A stretch of DNA of 64,000 nt from the NCBI GenBank assembly GCA_035772405.1, contig JAYKKM010000044.1, positions 836,001-900,000 on the forward strand. Reading direction: 5' to 3'. The DNA is from Chrysogorgia sp. JL179-B06 (Eukaryota > Cnidaria > Anthozoa > Scleralcyonacea > Chrysogorgiidae). This document shows positions 1 to 13,100 of the stretch, piece after piece (the first letter of the stretch is position 1; each line of letters opens with the position of its first letter). The position numbers and the translations under genes are program-made. Below the pieces are notes generated by a model. The model was not told the DNA's origin, did no database searches, and worked only from the letters and a program-made list of their open reading frames with translations.

Positions 1-699
1 AAGCCTCGAAGTGTGCGTTGTTCGCTACATAAGATTTCAATTCGCGTTTCCGGACTTTAATTACAATAGTCGGAACGCCGGTAAACTAAAAATAACCGAA
101 ACACGTACAGGAAGTCGAACACCGGATGAAGTAATTGAACAGAGACCCGATCAAGGTTAACAATTCGCATAGAAATTCCTTAATATTTTAATCAGTTCGA
201 GTTTCATTTTGATGCCTTTTTCTCCTGCTTAGTGACCGGTCATTATTTATGGTTGGAGTGGGGACTGAAGAGAAATAGATTTAGTGCTGGAAAAATATTT
301 TACCCAACCAAATTAAGATAAAGAAAATCTTTTAGAAGAAAAAATAAGAAAAAAAAAGAAAAAAAATAAGAAAAAAATAAGAAAAAAGTTCAATTCCCAG
401 CATATACAAGTTTTAATAACAAACCCAAATATATATATAGGCAGATCCTACTGTAACTTTCAGATTATTATCTCCCTACACAGAGCAGGAATCCAAGGAA
501 AACAAGGAGAGGAATACAATAACAAAAGCTAATGTACAATGATGACTAGGAGAACTTATGACGAGATTCCAATTTTAAATGACGAACTCTTAATTTTTTA
601 TGTAAATAGTCATGAAGAGTTTGCTACTCAACCCTTCAGAGAAGTGATTTTTTTACCCTTAATTTTAATTTTAATAACTTTGCCATACACATTACAAAC
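1..699. other. Gene-free flank
   Basis: No supported gene. There is an A-rich stretch of roughly 320-390 (runs of A broken by G and T) and AT-rich sequence to the edge of the foldback element at 700. The reading frame starting at 539 runs into the foldback arm and is not taken as coding. Confidence 0.6.
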
Positions 700-2273
700 C
701 GGCAGGTCTAAACCGCAGACCGGAAAATGCAGACTGCAGACCGGAAAATGCAGACTGGGGAAAAAACCCAGGAAAGGAAAAGATCTCGACGAGAGGCACA
801 TTCCCGCTGAACAAATTAGTCAGAAAATATGCTTCTTTCATAGAAAGAATCGGACTTTTATGTTTGCTGAGTCCGAGCCAAACAATTTTCGATATCGGCA
901 GGATTTGCTCCGATTTTCACGAAACAAAGTGCGTTGGTTGGATCTCATCGCAATGAGTATTCCCGCTTAATAGGTTATTCAGAAAAAGTGCTTGCTTCAT
1001 ACCGAAATTCCGACACATCATCAGTCCAGTAGTTTCGGTTTTTAATCAGTGGCGTCGCTATGGGGGCATGGTGCCCCCCACAAATTTATTGTGCCCCCCC
1101 CCCCCCAAATAAGTTTTGGGGATATCAAATGAGTTTTGGAATATTCAAAATTATGACAATTCCAACCCAAGCAGTCAACCAGATCAGTCTCCCCTCTTCG
1201 TTTCTTACTATATACCCGTATGACTGAAGTTGTCAGTCTAAGGGCTGCGGCTCAGGTGGTCAGCGGCTGCTCGTGATATTAAACATGGCCGACGCAAGGT
1301 TGCAGTTAAGTATTGATATATAAACTACATTGAATATCTTCTTAAAGCGTAAATAAATAAACAGTTAATTTCATTTTCAACAAGTCATTTTCAACAAGTG
1401 GTGTGCCCCCCCACAATTTGAAATGTCTGGCGACACCACTGTTTTTAATAACTGTTTTCTGTTGTTTCGATTCAAACCCAATTCTGAATTAGGTGCATAG
1501 AATAGATCTCATCGAGACGCACAATCCCGCTGAAGAAATTAGTTAGAAAAAATGCTTCCTTCATCGTGGAATTACAACTTTTATGTTTACTGACTTAGCA
1601 TGAAGTGAGCGTTTGTTTTCCGATTTGAATTTTATTGGTCCGATTTGAACCAATTCACAGAGGTGTCGGAGCGGACAAAATAAGGGGGGTATGCCCATTT
1701 CCAGAGACGGTGACAATCAGCAACTATCAATTAGCTGGCACAATAATACATAAATGTCAAGAAATAATAGTTTTAGAGGATTCCATATGTGGTAGTAAAC
1801 CTAAGGGAAAATTTGTGCATGCATAAAAGTTGTAATTCCACCATGAAGAAAGCATATTTTGTAACTAATTTCTTCAGCAGGATTGTGCGTCTAGCGCTCT
1901 CGATGAGATCTACCTATGCACCTAATTCAGAATTGGGTTTGAATCGAAACAACAGAAAAAAAGTTATTAAAAAACGAAAACTACTGGAGATGATGTTTCG
2001 GAATTCCGGTATGAAGTAAAATAACATATTAAGCGGGAATACTCATTAGATCCAACCAACGCACTTTGTTTCGTGAAAATCGGAGCAAATCCTGCCGAAA
2101 TCGAAAATTGTTTGGCTCGGACTCAGCAAACATAAAAGTCCGATTCTTTCTATGAAGGAAGCATATTTTCTGACTAATTTGTTGAGCGGGAATGTACCTC
2201 TCGTCGAGATCTTTTCCTTTCCTGGGTTTTTTCCCACAGTCTGCATTTTCCGGTCTGCAATTTAGACCTGCCG
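700..2273. mobile_element. Long foldback element with 10-bp target duplication (MULE-like)
   Basis: The two ends are inverted copies, starting CGGCAGGTCTAAA and ending TTTAGACCTGCCG. They are flanked by the direct repeat cattacaaac at 690-699 and 2274-2283. The left arm is 700-1046 plus 1450 to about 1625. The right arm is about 1810-2273, leaving a loop of under 200 bp. The 9-10 bp duplication points to Mutator-like transposition; the superfamily is inferred, because no transposase is present. The two open frames in the arms mirror each other and are not genes. Confidence 0.8.
1047..1441. mobile_element. hAT-type MITE nested in the foldback
   Basis: Starts CAGTGGCGTCGCTA and ends with the near inverse GGCGACACCACTG. 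It is flanked by the 8-bp direct repeat tttttaat at 1039-1046 and 1442-1449. The 8-bp duplication and CAGTGGCG-type ends fit hAT elements. Poly-C/poly-G runs lie just inside both ends. It interrupts the left arm of the surrounding foldback, so it is the younger insertion. Confidence 0.85.
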
Positions 2274-2283
2274 CATTACAAAC

Positions 2284-2788
2284 ATAAATACAGACATTAC
2301 GGACAATAGGCTGGGTAACCGCAACAGCTAGTAGTGCCAATTACTGCGGCCCCAAAGCAAGTACGATTTAACAGTCACTTTAAAGATACATAGCAATATA
2401 CAACACAGATTAAATACATCAAATTTACTACGATATATACTAAAAGCAACACGATGGTGGGTTCATTAGGCTTCGAGCTGTGTTGCATTTTAAACATATG
2501 CTTTTCCATGTTCGTGGGTCGTCTATGTCATATGTGTTGTTAAGTGCGTTAATGTAGTAGTTGAATAGTAACTTCCTGAGTTTGAGAGAGTGATGTTTTT
2601 TGTTGTAATAGTTTTTGGTAGTATGTTCCATGTTCTTGTTGTCCGAATTGTGTATGATTTTTGGTATGTCGAAGTATTAGATTTTTGGTTTGATATTTGT
2701 AGCAGTCAGGGTTGGATGATCTTGATATTGATGCCGTGGTTAGTTTTGTAGAAAAATACAGTGTCTAGGTGTTCATGCATCCCGTACG
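2284..2788. other. Intergenic sequence
   Basis: AT-rich sequence between two transposons. No gene, RNA or repeat recognised; the short open frames show no family resemblance. Confidence 0.5.
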
Positions 2789-3276
2789 TTAAAGGACATT
2801 GGCAACAAAAATTAAGTTTGTCTAATATGAAAGAACTCGTAAAATGATAGAGTAACACCTTTTACAACTTTTCCGTATTTTACTTCGTTTTTGAAATATC
2901 TCAGTTTGTTTGATATGTAAATGAGATGGTCTCTGACGTCAGGTGTGGGGTAGAGAATTTTCACTCATTAAAAAATGTCTTATATCTCAGTGATTGCTAA
3001 GTTTACAACGTTCATTATCATGGGGAGTTATTATATGCACATTTTCAACAAACTTGAAGATGGAACTAATATTTTAATGAGTGAAAATTCTCCACCCCAC
3101 ACCTGACGTCAAACAAACTGAAATATTTCACAAACAAAGTAAAATACGGAAAAGTTGTAAAAGGTGTTGCTCTATCATTTTCGCTATAGAAATGCTTCTA
3201 TTATTATTATTATTATTATCATTTTACGAGTTCTTTCATATTAGACAACTTAATTTTTGTTGCCAATGTCCTTTAA
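2789..3276. mobile_element. TTAA-flanked MITE (piggyBac-like), family 1
   Basis: Bounded by TTAA at both ends, with inverted ends reading aaaggacattggcaac inward. The arms run about 2793-2980 and 3075-3272 and contain ctgacgtc motifs and a GTTTGATATG block. A second copy of the same family is at 8132-8568. TTAA target sites and long inverted arms without a transposase suggest a non-autonomous piggyBac-type element. Confidence 0.75.
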
Positions 3277-3393
3277 GGGAAGGAGTTTATTCACAGGAAT
3301 TCCAAATGACACGTAAAGACTTTGCGGGGTGATTCAATCATAATTCAACAGTGAAAGTTTGAGAATTTAGTAAATTTCTTCTACACAGCTCTT

Positions 3394-3724
3394 TTAAAGT
3401 GCATATAACGTCTGTGGGGATTTAACATATTTGTAATCTATGGATTCTCCGGAGATAAATTGTAATATATCTTGTCAGCTGAAAATTTCATCTTCATAGA
3501 CTTTTTTGCTGTTAAAGTTGACGGAAGTGATGTCATAGCAGGCATCTGTAAAGAGGTTTTCATGTAGACAGATTCCCGCTATGACATCACTTCCGTCAAC
3601 TTTAACAGCAAAAAAGTCTATGAAGATGAAATTTTCAGCTGACAAGATATATTACAATTTATCTCAGGAGAATCCATAGATTACAAACATGTAAAATCCC
3701 CCATAGACGTTATAGGCACTTTAA
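3394..3724. mobile_element. TTAA-flanked MITE, family 2
   Basis: The ends read TTAAAGTGCATATAACGTCT and, on the other strand, nearly the same. The arms pair over about 150 bp, meeting near 3530-3590 at tgatgtcatagc and its inverse. A related copy lies at 9942-10276 inside a KATNB1 intron. Confidence 0.75.
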
Positions 3725-4767
3725 AAGTGTATATGTAATGAAAAATTCAGTTTGCAATAAACTCTCATTAAAAATTATAGAATTGAAATTATAAATATTG
3801 GTGTTTACGACTTTAACCATGTCTCCCTTCATTCTTGAGATATGAAGATTTGTTTGACATGTAGTAAACTGAAAATCATGTATATCTTTGGGATTATCAA
3901 TCGGTAATGACTGACGATTCGTCAAATACAGCTGATCCTGAATAAACTGCTCATCTTGACATTTAATAATCTCCTAATATGTTCATAATGTTAATACTAC
4001 TTTAAATCATTACAAACCTTAATTACTTATCATCTTGAACTTCCTCAAACTTATGCACCTTTTAAACTTTTACTACCAGTTTTCTTTAAGAATAAGATAC
4101 TTCATGTACGGCTGAAAAACATCCAAAATTGAACCACCTCTTTGTTCTATTGATATCTCTTGAAATAACCATAACTGTTGCGAAAGCTATACATTTTCTG
4201 GAAGCCCAATAAACCGGCTTTTACTTGTGCTTTTAAATTTTCCGAACAAAACACATTATGTTAATATAAATTAGCATTAATTATCATACATCAGGTTGAA
4301 AAATTTACATTTTTCTAGAAAAGGCCATTTTGCACGCCCGCGTAGCATCTTGAAAACTCAAAATGCCACCAATCGCAGAGTTGTTTATGAAATCAAATCA
4401 AACTTGGCGGGTGAGTGGATCACATGTTCCTGGCGCTTGTCGAATTTCAATGTTTAATCTTGCGTTACCGCGTGCCGTGTTTTTCGATTGACGACTTCCG
4501 GGGTTTTCTACGACCCATTTTGACTGGGACGGTCAGAAAAGAGTTAATGTATTGAATTTGAATTTATTGAATTTTACCACAAAGAGTTTCCAAGTATAAA
4601 ATGTAAAAAATATTTACAAGAAAGTGGCGAGGAAGTCCAATAGGAAACCATAAGGCTTATTAAAAATTTGGACTTCCTCCTATAAGTTTAAGTTGATTAC
4701 AAGAAAGAGATAAATTAGCATAATAATATTGTAATGAATTAATTTAAGGATATAGAGTAATGTATTG
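3725..4767. other. Intergenic sequence
   Basis: No gene recognised. AT-rich, with repeat fragments only. The stretch about 4560-4680 has an imperfect inverted pair around gacttcctc. Confidence 0.45.
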
Positions 4768-5224
4768 TTAGTGCCCATAACCTCAAAATGTTTTATTGTC
4801 TTGTTTGGAAGAACTTTTAAAATGATAAAGTAACTTCTTTTGAAGATTTTCGTTTCTAAAGTTTGTTTGATATGCAAATGTCTGGAATTTCGTCACACAT
4901 GCATAATGACTTATTGGAGAAATGTGTGTATCTCTTTCATTCTGGAACAAAATCCTTTAAAATCAAGAGGTTTGGTGTTGTGGGAGAAACACACACGTGT
5001 TATTCACACTTTAGTGTTTTTATTTCATGAACGCAAAGATATATAACATTCTCTGATAACTCATTATGCATGTTGACGAAATTCCAGATATTTGCATATC
5101 AAACAAACTTATATATCTCAAAAAGAAAGCGAAGAAGTGAAAATCTTCAAAAGAAGTTACTTTATCATTTTAAAAGTTCTTCCAAATAAGACAACAAAAA
5201 ATTTTGAGGTTAGGGACACTTTAA
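4768..5224. mobile_element. TTAA-type MITE, family 3
   Basis: Inverted arms of about 200 bp carrying agttcttccaaat and gaagattttcg blocks. The right end has TTAA at 5221-5224; the left end is eroded. A better preserved copy is at 13315-13809. Confidence 0.65.
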
Positions 5225-5579
5225 AGGAATTCATTCGTTTAGTAGTGCTTTCAATTTAGTCATAAATCATTTTAAGGAAACAGAATCAACAATTTCATCA
5301 GAAAGTGAATTAAAGAACTTCGGACCTTGATATCTTGTTGAAAACTGACAGATATTTGTTTGACATAAAGGAATTTTAAAAGATCCAGCGTTTCTTGTTT
5401 CATATAGTTAAAACTTGACTATTTACTGTGAATAAAGGTAACAACTTATGTTTATAAGAAAACATAAATTGTCCTATTTGTAACGAGCAAATATAATGGA
5501 ATTTCATCATATTAAGCTCTTTAAAAATGGGATCAGAAGACCCATTACCTGTAAAGTTTCTTTAATTTGTAATAAAATG
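5225..5579. other. Intergenic sequence
   Basis: No gene, RNA or clear repeat seen between the MITE and the minisatellite. Confidence 0.45.
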
Positions 5580-5755
5580 AATGTGCAGTGCAGCGCAGTG
5601 CAGTGCAGCGCAATGTGCAGCGCAATGTGATGCAATGTGATGTGGCACAGTGTAGTGCATAGTGCAGTGTACTGTGGTGTGGTGTAAGCACAGTGTAGTG
5701 CATAGTGCAGTGTACTGTGGTGTGGGGTAAGCACAGTGTGATACAGTACAGTACT
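5580..5755. repeat. GC-skewed minisatellite of GTGCAGTG-type units
   Basis: Degenerate repeats of agtgcagtg and gcaatgtg, including a longer duplicated unit (gcacagtgtagtgcatagtg at about 5687 and an earlier copy at about 5645). Cysteine- and histidine-rich open frames across it on the minus strand are translation artefacts of the repeat. Confidence 0.8.
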
Positions 5756-5759
5756 GCAC

Positions 5760-7170
5760 AATCAAACTTGAAAGGCGACAGTTGAAAAGTTTTCACAAAA
5801 ATACTTTTATTAAATCGCAGTTCGGCAGATGTTCTGACAAAAAAAACCTGTCATATAATAATTACATAATTCTTAAACACCTACACGTCAAAGTGTTGCA
5901 TATTATCTTAATATCCAAGTCTAGTTTAGTTCTATACAACATTTTTTCTGACAAACAAGTAGTGTTTAAGTTGGAGCATTCCTGCTACGAGTTTACCAAA
6001 CTATATATGTTCGTCTACGAACATATCAAATGTGGATGTTAAATGAATGCATGAGGGGAAGTTTGCGAATTGAATAACTTCCTTTAGAAGTTTCTAATAG
6101 AGGTTTCACACGAACATTTCGGATGTGTAATGAGTACTTATTAAACGAGTGTGAGATCTGTACGTACGGGTTTTCGTACAGACCGAGCGACGAAGGAGCG
6201 ATGTTTGTGCGATGAAACGGAAGGCAAATACTTTTCCGTAAAGACCAAGCAAAGAGGTCCATAAACAGTTTATTAACTTTATTTATATGGCCTTTGGGTT
6301 CTTTCCTCGTTGTTGTTAACGCTGTTTTTCTCTCTCGTTGTTTTCAGGCCATGACTTTATGTACTTGTATTTATACCAGCGGTCACTTAGCGTCTTAGCT
6401 GTCAGCTGACACAATTTGGCAGTATAAATAAAGCAATTATTATTATTATGTCTGTTTGTATTAATTTATTTAGCATTTTGCTAAAAATATCGAGACAGGG
6501 ACTGAATTATGTTCTAAAGTAATTTGTTGTACTTAAAATCTTGTTTGTTTGCGTGTCTTCAAATCGACCTACAGAATTTTCCCGCCAACGGCTAGACAAC
6601 CAATCAAAGTGCCTCATTTTACGTAGGCTGGAAAATGAAGCCAACCATATATAGAGCATTATTTCACATACAAAATAGGAGTATTTTCAATTTTCCCATC
6701 ACTTTCCAATTAATAAGTGACATTGAAACGTTTTTAAAGCAACCTTAGAAAAGAGTGAATGAATTAGGCTGCATTAGAACACAAAACATCCTCGTTGGTG
6801 GGTACAAAACACATCAACAGAGTTCTCTGTAGATACAAGAGTTCTGACGCCCGTCTCTCCAGACGTTCGCATAAAGAGGAGTTTCAAAAAGAAACGAGAT
6901 TGAATTCAATGTAAATCCAGATAGAAAAACCAACAGAAGTCACGGCTTTCTCATAAAGTTTCACCACCACGGACCATTTCAGAGAGACCAAGGGATCCGC
7001 CATATATGCTTCTGCATGTTTGCTTTTTTTGAAACGCGAGCAGAGAGAAACGAGCAGCGCACACGTTAATTTAAGTAAAACGCGGTCATGCACGTCAAAA
7101 ACAACTTGCCCCCGGCCGCCACAACGTGGATGCGTTTTCGATTTCTTGGCACGACGAGTGGGTTCTTATG
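5760..7170. other. 3' flank of KATNB1 with repeat fragments
   Basis: No coding sequence supported. Contents: a repeat around 6130-6240 related to 14860-14980 (both carry gagtgcgagatctg-like and gaccgagc motifs), and a retroposon-like tail ending in ATT repeats at about 6420-6450. Sequence at 6540-6650 resembles 15630-15720. The KATNB1 3' UTR should occupy the upper end, but I could not fix its end. Confidence 0.5.
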
Positions 7171-10100
7171 TTATTCCAGCGAGGAAAACAAGAGCGAAAG
7201 TTCGCGGTAAATACTTCCAATTCTGCCGGACAGGTTTAATTTAGTCTCCACCAAACTACGTAGAGCCATTAAGTGCGCATGGCATGTTTGACATTTTTGA
7301 AATCTAAAAGTTAAGTGAAGTGTTGCGTTAAAAATGTCTTGCCTTCGTGCGGATAATTAAAAATATGGAATCCTCATGGAGTTGGACTGCTTCGCTAGCT
7401 CTAGTCTTCCATATTCTCTTCTCATTCCCTCCCCTACTCATTCCCTCCGCCCATTTCCTTCCACTTCTAACTCACCGTTCTTCTCGGACAACGTCGACTC
7501 CGATAGACACAGGTGGTGCGGCCATGTTGCTTTTAATAACAGGAGCAAAATTCCTCAACACCATCTTGATTACAGATGCAGCAGTTTGAACATAACTAAG
7601 AGTGATAAAAATAACGAATATCACTTTTTTAACCAGCCTCATGGGTCGGACCCCAACACAGGGTGTTCAAATAATTGAAGCGAAATAATAATATTTATAT
7701 ATTTATATAATGTTTATTGTAATAATAAACAATTATTGGATGAGGCCTAGTCTAGAACGGCGCATCGAAGTGTGTTAGATTATAATGTAAGCAACCTTAC
7801 GCTTTAAGCGATTTAGAACTGGTGAAACGGGTGAAATCGCCGAGGAATTACCTTTCAAATCTGCTGGATAGGAGTTCTTGTAGGTTTGGGAGTATCGCGG
7901 AGCAAATATCTAAATTCCATAAGGTTCTAAAAATAACATCAAAAGCTCTTAAGCTATGAAAAACTTCAAGACAGACCAAAGAAATAATTAAGTTGGAATT
8001 CTTGTGTATATTAAACAGCTGCACTTACTGTTTCAAACACAGGACATTAAGAAAATCAACCAAGGTCGACTGATCATTCATGTTTATTGCAACTTGGACG
8101 GCACCCTGTGAAACATAAACCATTTTTATATTTAACTAAAAGGGCATTAGCAACAAAAATTAAGTTTGTCAAATATGAAAGAACACACGTTTTACAACTT
8201 TTCCGTATTTTACTTCGTTTTTGAAATATTTCACTTTGTTTGATATGTAAATGAGATGGTCTCTGACGTCAGGTGCTGGGTAGAGAATTTTCACACATTA
8301 AAAATGTCTTATATCTCAGTGATTGCTAAGTTTACAACGTTCATTATCATGAGGACTTATTATACGTACATGTTCTAGTAAATTTGTGGAACAAACTTGA
8401 AGAAGGAACTGCACCTGACGTTAGAGACCATCTCATTTACATATCAAACAAACTGAAATACGGATATCAAAAGTAAAACACGGAAAAGTTTGTAAAAGGT
8501 GTTACACTATCATTTTACGAGATCTTTCATATTAGACAAACTTAATTTTTGTTGCCAATGTCCTTTAAACGTCAGTGTCTCATTCGTTCATGTTGGCAGT
8601 TAACTATTGCCTACGCACCATCCGGACTTGATAAGTTGTCTGCCGAAATGCATCGTGCTCGTTTCTTTTAAACCTATTTCTTTCTCAAGTCTTTAAAGTG
8701 CCACTACGATGAAAATGCATCCCCGTCTTTTAGATTTTCTTTAGCATAGAATAGTATTTCAGGGTCGAAAGTGATCATCGATGTAAAAAAAAACTAAAAA
8801 TTGGTATTTTGAAGTAAGTATTTTGAGCTCTGAAATCACTATTATTTAGGCCACCATTACTAAAAACGTGTTCCAAGTGAGCTCGCAATTTCAAAAGGTA
8901 ATACTGTTTGTGACGTCAGATTCTCAATGCTAAGCCTGAATTTCAGTCGAGGTTATTTGTTTTCTTCGAGAAGTAGATGAAATGTTCAGCCTTTCAGACG
9001 AAGAATTTGAAAAAAACGACCTTGATTTACTTGAAGAATTAGCCACGTGGTCTTCGCATTGAGAATCTGACGTCACTTCGTTGCGCTGGTCAGGAACATG
9101 AACGATCAATGGCGGCCATAACAACTCCAGATTTGGAGTCAGAAAACTAATACTTGCCATCGTCGAATTGCAAAACGGTTTCGACCGAGTAATATTTAGA
9201 AGCTCTGCTTTATAAATACGTAAAAATATCGATAGGTAAAAATTTGATCGTAGTAGCACTTTAACAGTTCTTCTAAGAACTCATCTGTTTTTCTCTTCCT
9301 TTGCTCCAACATTATACGCCATTGTTAGATAAATGTGTTTACAAATAAGCAGTCTAGTTTTCAGAACGTTCTAAGGTTTTGAGGATGGCTACGTATAGTA
9401 TTTGTATATTACTTGGTATATGTTTTACCTTGATATCGCCTTCCTTCCATTGTCGCCAGATTATCGTGAGATTTCTGTGTCTGTTATTAACAACTGCAGT
9501 AAAAGGAGCATGACCTGCAACACAACATTTTCAGTAATAGCATAAATCAAGGTTACGAACTGTAACCTTGGATACACCCACTGTTGCATCCTATGCTAAG
9601 ATCACTGCATTTGGAATACCTATTGGAATAACAACCTTGAATACCACTCCCCAACTACTTATTTTTCTTAATTTTGTTTGGTGCGAGACAGCTTTCGCAA
9701 AATGAAATAAAAACACATTTGACTTTAACAAACCTTTTTGGAGAACGTTGGCTGCCTCAGCTTCGGAAATCTTCGGCGCTGACGGGATGTTACGATTGTC
9801 CTGCCGTTTTGCATTGGCTTGCTGTAACTCGTTTTCCTGTAGAAACAATATTGCTAAGTTCTCAAAAGAACTGAATGTAATCTTAGGCAAGTGAAATGTA
9901 GAGAACTTCAAAGTCAAGAAAAATACCTAAGTGAATAATTTTTGAAGTGTCTCACGTTTGGGGATTTTACATATCCGTAATATCTCGGTTTTCCTGAGCA
10001 AAATCATAATATATATTGTCAGCCGAAAAGTTCATCTTCATGGAGTTTTTCGCTGTCAAAGTTACCGGATGTGATGTCACAAGAGGGATTCCAAACCAGT

Positions 10101-13100
10101 TTTCTTTTGTTACTTGCCACAAAAATGCCTCTTGTGACATCACATCCGATAACTTTAACAGTAAAAAGTCCATGAAGATGAAATTTTTTTCATGAAAGAT
10201 ATATTATGATTTTGCTGAGGAAGACCTAAATATAACGAATATGTAAAATCCCCAAACGTGAGATAGCCACTTTGAATATACCGCACTTACTGGCAAGAAG
10301 TCTTCCATGTACAAACCAGCTGGTTTACTTCGGTCCGACGGCACTAGGGTGGTCTGTTTCACTGGTGCCTTGGAAGAGATGCGATCAGGCTTTAATGGCT
10401 CCTGTGGAACAACCTGAGAATAGAAGTGATGAAGGTGTAAAAACTAAAACTGGACGAGGATTCAAGGATCATTAGGTTAACCATGTCGATTAGTTATACC
10501 TTTGTTTCTTGTTTTTTCTTGGCTAGTTTGGAAGGCGCAGACAGAACTGGTGGTGGTGCAACTGATTGAGGTTGAGGTGATTGCACAGGTGCATTACTTT
10601 TCGTCGTTTTTTCTAACGGGACATTTCTCTTGGGTTCTGCGTTGTTTGTAGGCTCTGCGCGAGATTCGGGAATGTTGTCTGAAAATAAAACTTGAAATAA
10701 ATACGGATAATTTATAAACCAAACAGTCAATGCTGTTTGGTTTATAACACCAGAAAGCCACTTGGCCTTACCTTGGGGAAGCTCTTCCGTCGGTGTAGGT
10801 GGAAGGCGAACACGAGGAGGCGGAGAGCGTTCTTAACAAAAATAAAATATAAATGAGCATTTCGACGGCGCGAACAAATGTTCGGCTTGATAACGAACGA
10901 GACATAAGAAGGTCCCTCAATCTATCGGAACTCAGATAAGAAAATAACTCTACCCTCACCAATGGCCGACCTCGGTGTGAACGTTTGACTGTAGTCTTCA
11001 GGAGATACATCTTTCTCTGGAGTTTGTTTGTTCTCCATTGGCACCTGATCCGTTTTCGGGTTTCTAAAATGTTTTACGTGAGAAGATGAGTGAAGTTGAT
11101 CGTCCAGGTTGTTGTAGTCTTGAGAAAGACTATTGTTGTCGTCTTGAGAAAGACTATTGTTGGTATGACCGGCGACCGCCGCTGAGGCCGTCGAAACGTC
11201 ATTCACCAACAATAGTCTTTCTCAAGACTACAACAACCTGGACGATCAACTTCACACATGACACATCTAATGATACTCCTAGGTTCAAACCATTTACTCT
11301 AAGATGACAATTATCACCATCATGATTGTTAGATTATCATGATATCATCATTTTATCATCATCATCATCTTATCTTCATCAAGGGAAATGGGTAATATTT
11401 ATAAATATATTTAATATTGTCAGGGAATGTCAGGTCAGTTCTACAATATTTCTTCACTTATTTCATCGCGTGAAGATGTTGTGCGACTCCACAAGTGCGA
11501 AGAAATCGCAAGAACGTTCGCGAAGGTGTCATGTTAACGACACGGGACACTCGCGCTTCGTCGTGGAATGACGCATTACGTCACCAGCCTCTCTCGCCCC
11601 AGATCTCCTTTACGCGGTCGTGGCACTGATCTCGAAAGAAGACTGGATCGAGCAACTATTGTTCAGAAAATGAAGCCGGAAGTCCTCCATTACTAAGGGA
11701 CCAATTCAGGATCCTATGAGGTTTTTTGTTGGATTATGTGCTCTTACTATCGACAAAATAAAATAATTTTACTATAAAGAGGACCAGAAGACATTTTTCA
11801 AATTACTGGGGTAAAATGATTCCTGGCCTACCTACAGATTTACTGCGACTTTGGTCCCTTAGTAATGGCCGCCGTTGGCTCTAATTATCCAGTGAGAGAA
11901 GCCTAATATGAGACGTCAAATTAGGTTCAAGATATTATGCATTTAATGTTAACAAAGAAACTATATTGGCCAGACACTAAACCTATTTCGCGAGCGTCAC
12001 AGTTTGATTTGCTTGCAAACTCGGAGCTTCTAATGATCTCTCGTCAATTTACATTATGCAAATATGCAAGCTTCAAAATCAGCTCATCAGATACAATAGA
12101 AAGCTCAATCCAGTCCTATTTTTGAGATCAGTGGGTCGTGGTCCAAGTATGCGTTAACGTTAATAGGACACAGAAAATCGAGGGTATAACCAAATTATAT
12201 TTTTTTACGCAAAAATTCTCGAGAAGACGCAACAATTTATTTAATGAAAAAACAATTTGAGGTTAGCAGTTAGTTAGTCACCCAATCTCGTTCCCCGAGC
12301 CTCCGCCGCGTTAGTCACCTTGTTTTCGAAGAGCTAGTCACCGGTCTCTTCGTCGTCTCAAATACTTTTCGTTGCGGGCTAAACAATATATGAAGAAAAA
12401 GTGTCAAGAATGACGTGAGATGTGGAAATGTTTCATAGATAATAAATATATAATAACAAACGGCAACAAAACATTTATTTCGTATACAGTTTCTTGAAAA
12501 GTGGAAAACCCAAAATCTTGTAACTGTCTTGTATAGAACGACATTTTGAGAATCAGAAACCGTAACGAAAAAGTGCGCAACTGTGGTTGCTATGGCAACA
12601 ATGTTGATTCAAAATGGCCGCTAATTCCCGTTTAAACTAGTTTCATTCAAATTTTAATTTGATAAATTTTGTATCTACAGAGTTTTTTTTATTTGGCCTA
12701 TTTATTACCCATACCAGAAGGAAACGTTTAACACAATAAAAAATGGGGGTCACCGACGTTGTTTTCAAATTAAACTAGTTTAAACGGGAATTAGCGGCCA
12801 TCTTGAAACGTCATGGTTGCCATAGCAACCACAGTTACGCACTTTTTCGTTACAGTTTCTGATTTTCAAAATGTTGTTCTATACAAGACAGTTAGTTTCA
12901 TTCTTCTAGCGAAATATCAATGTACAAGATTTTGGGTCTGAAACATGTGTTTTCCACTTTTCAAGAAACTGTATATGGAGCCACCTTAATAGCTGACCTG
13001 GTTTTCTTTTCTTGGTTTTTCGTGACATCTTTGTATCCCTGGGGCACCTTAACAGACAGACAAATGGATGGAAGATGTGGCGAAATCACTAAGGACTTCT

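Noticed and set aside
539..970. 143-codon open frame on plus strand, with a mirror frame at 2029-2340 on minus
   Set aside because: Both are the two arms of one foldback (700-2273) read in opposite directions; no protein motif.
5507..5796. Cys/His-rich open frames on minus strand
   Set aside because: Direct translation of the GTGCAGTG minisatellite in several frames.
8930..9259. 109-codon open frame on minus strand in KATNB1 intron 19
   Set aside because: Lies wholly in a TTAA MITE and has no recognisable motif.
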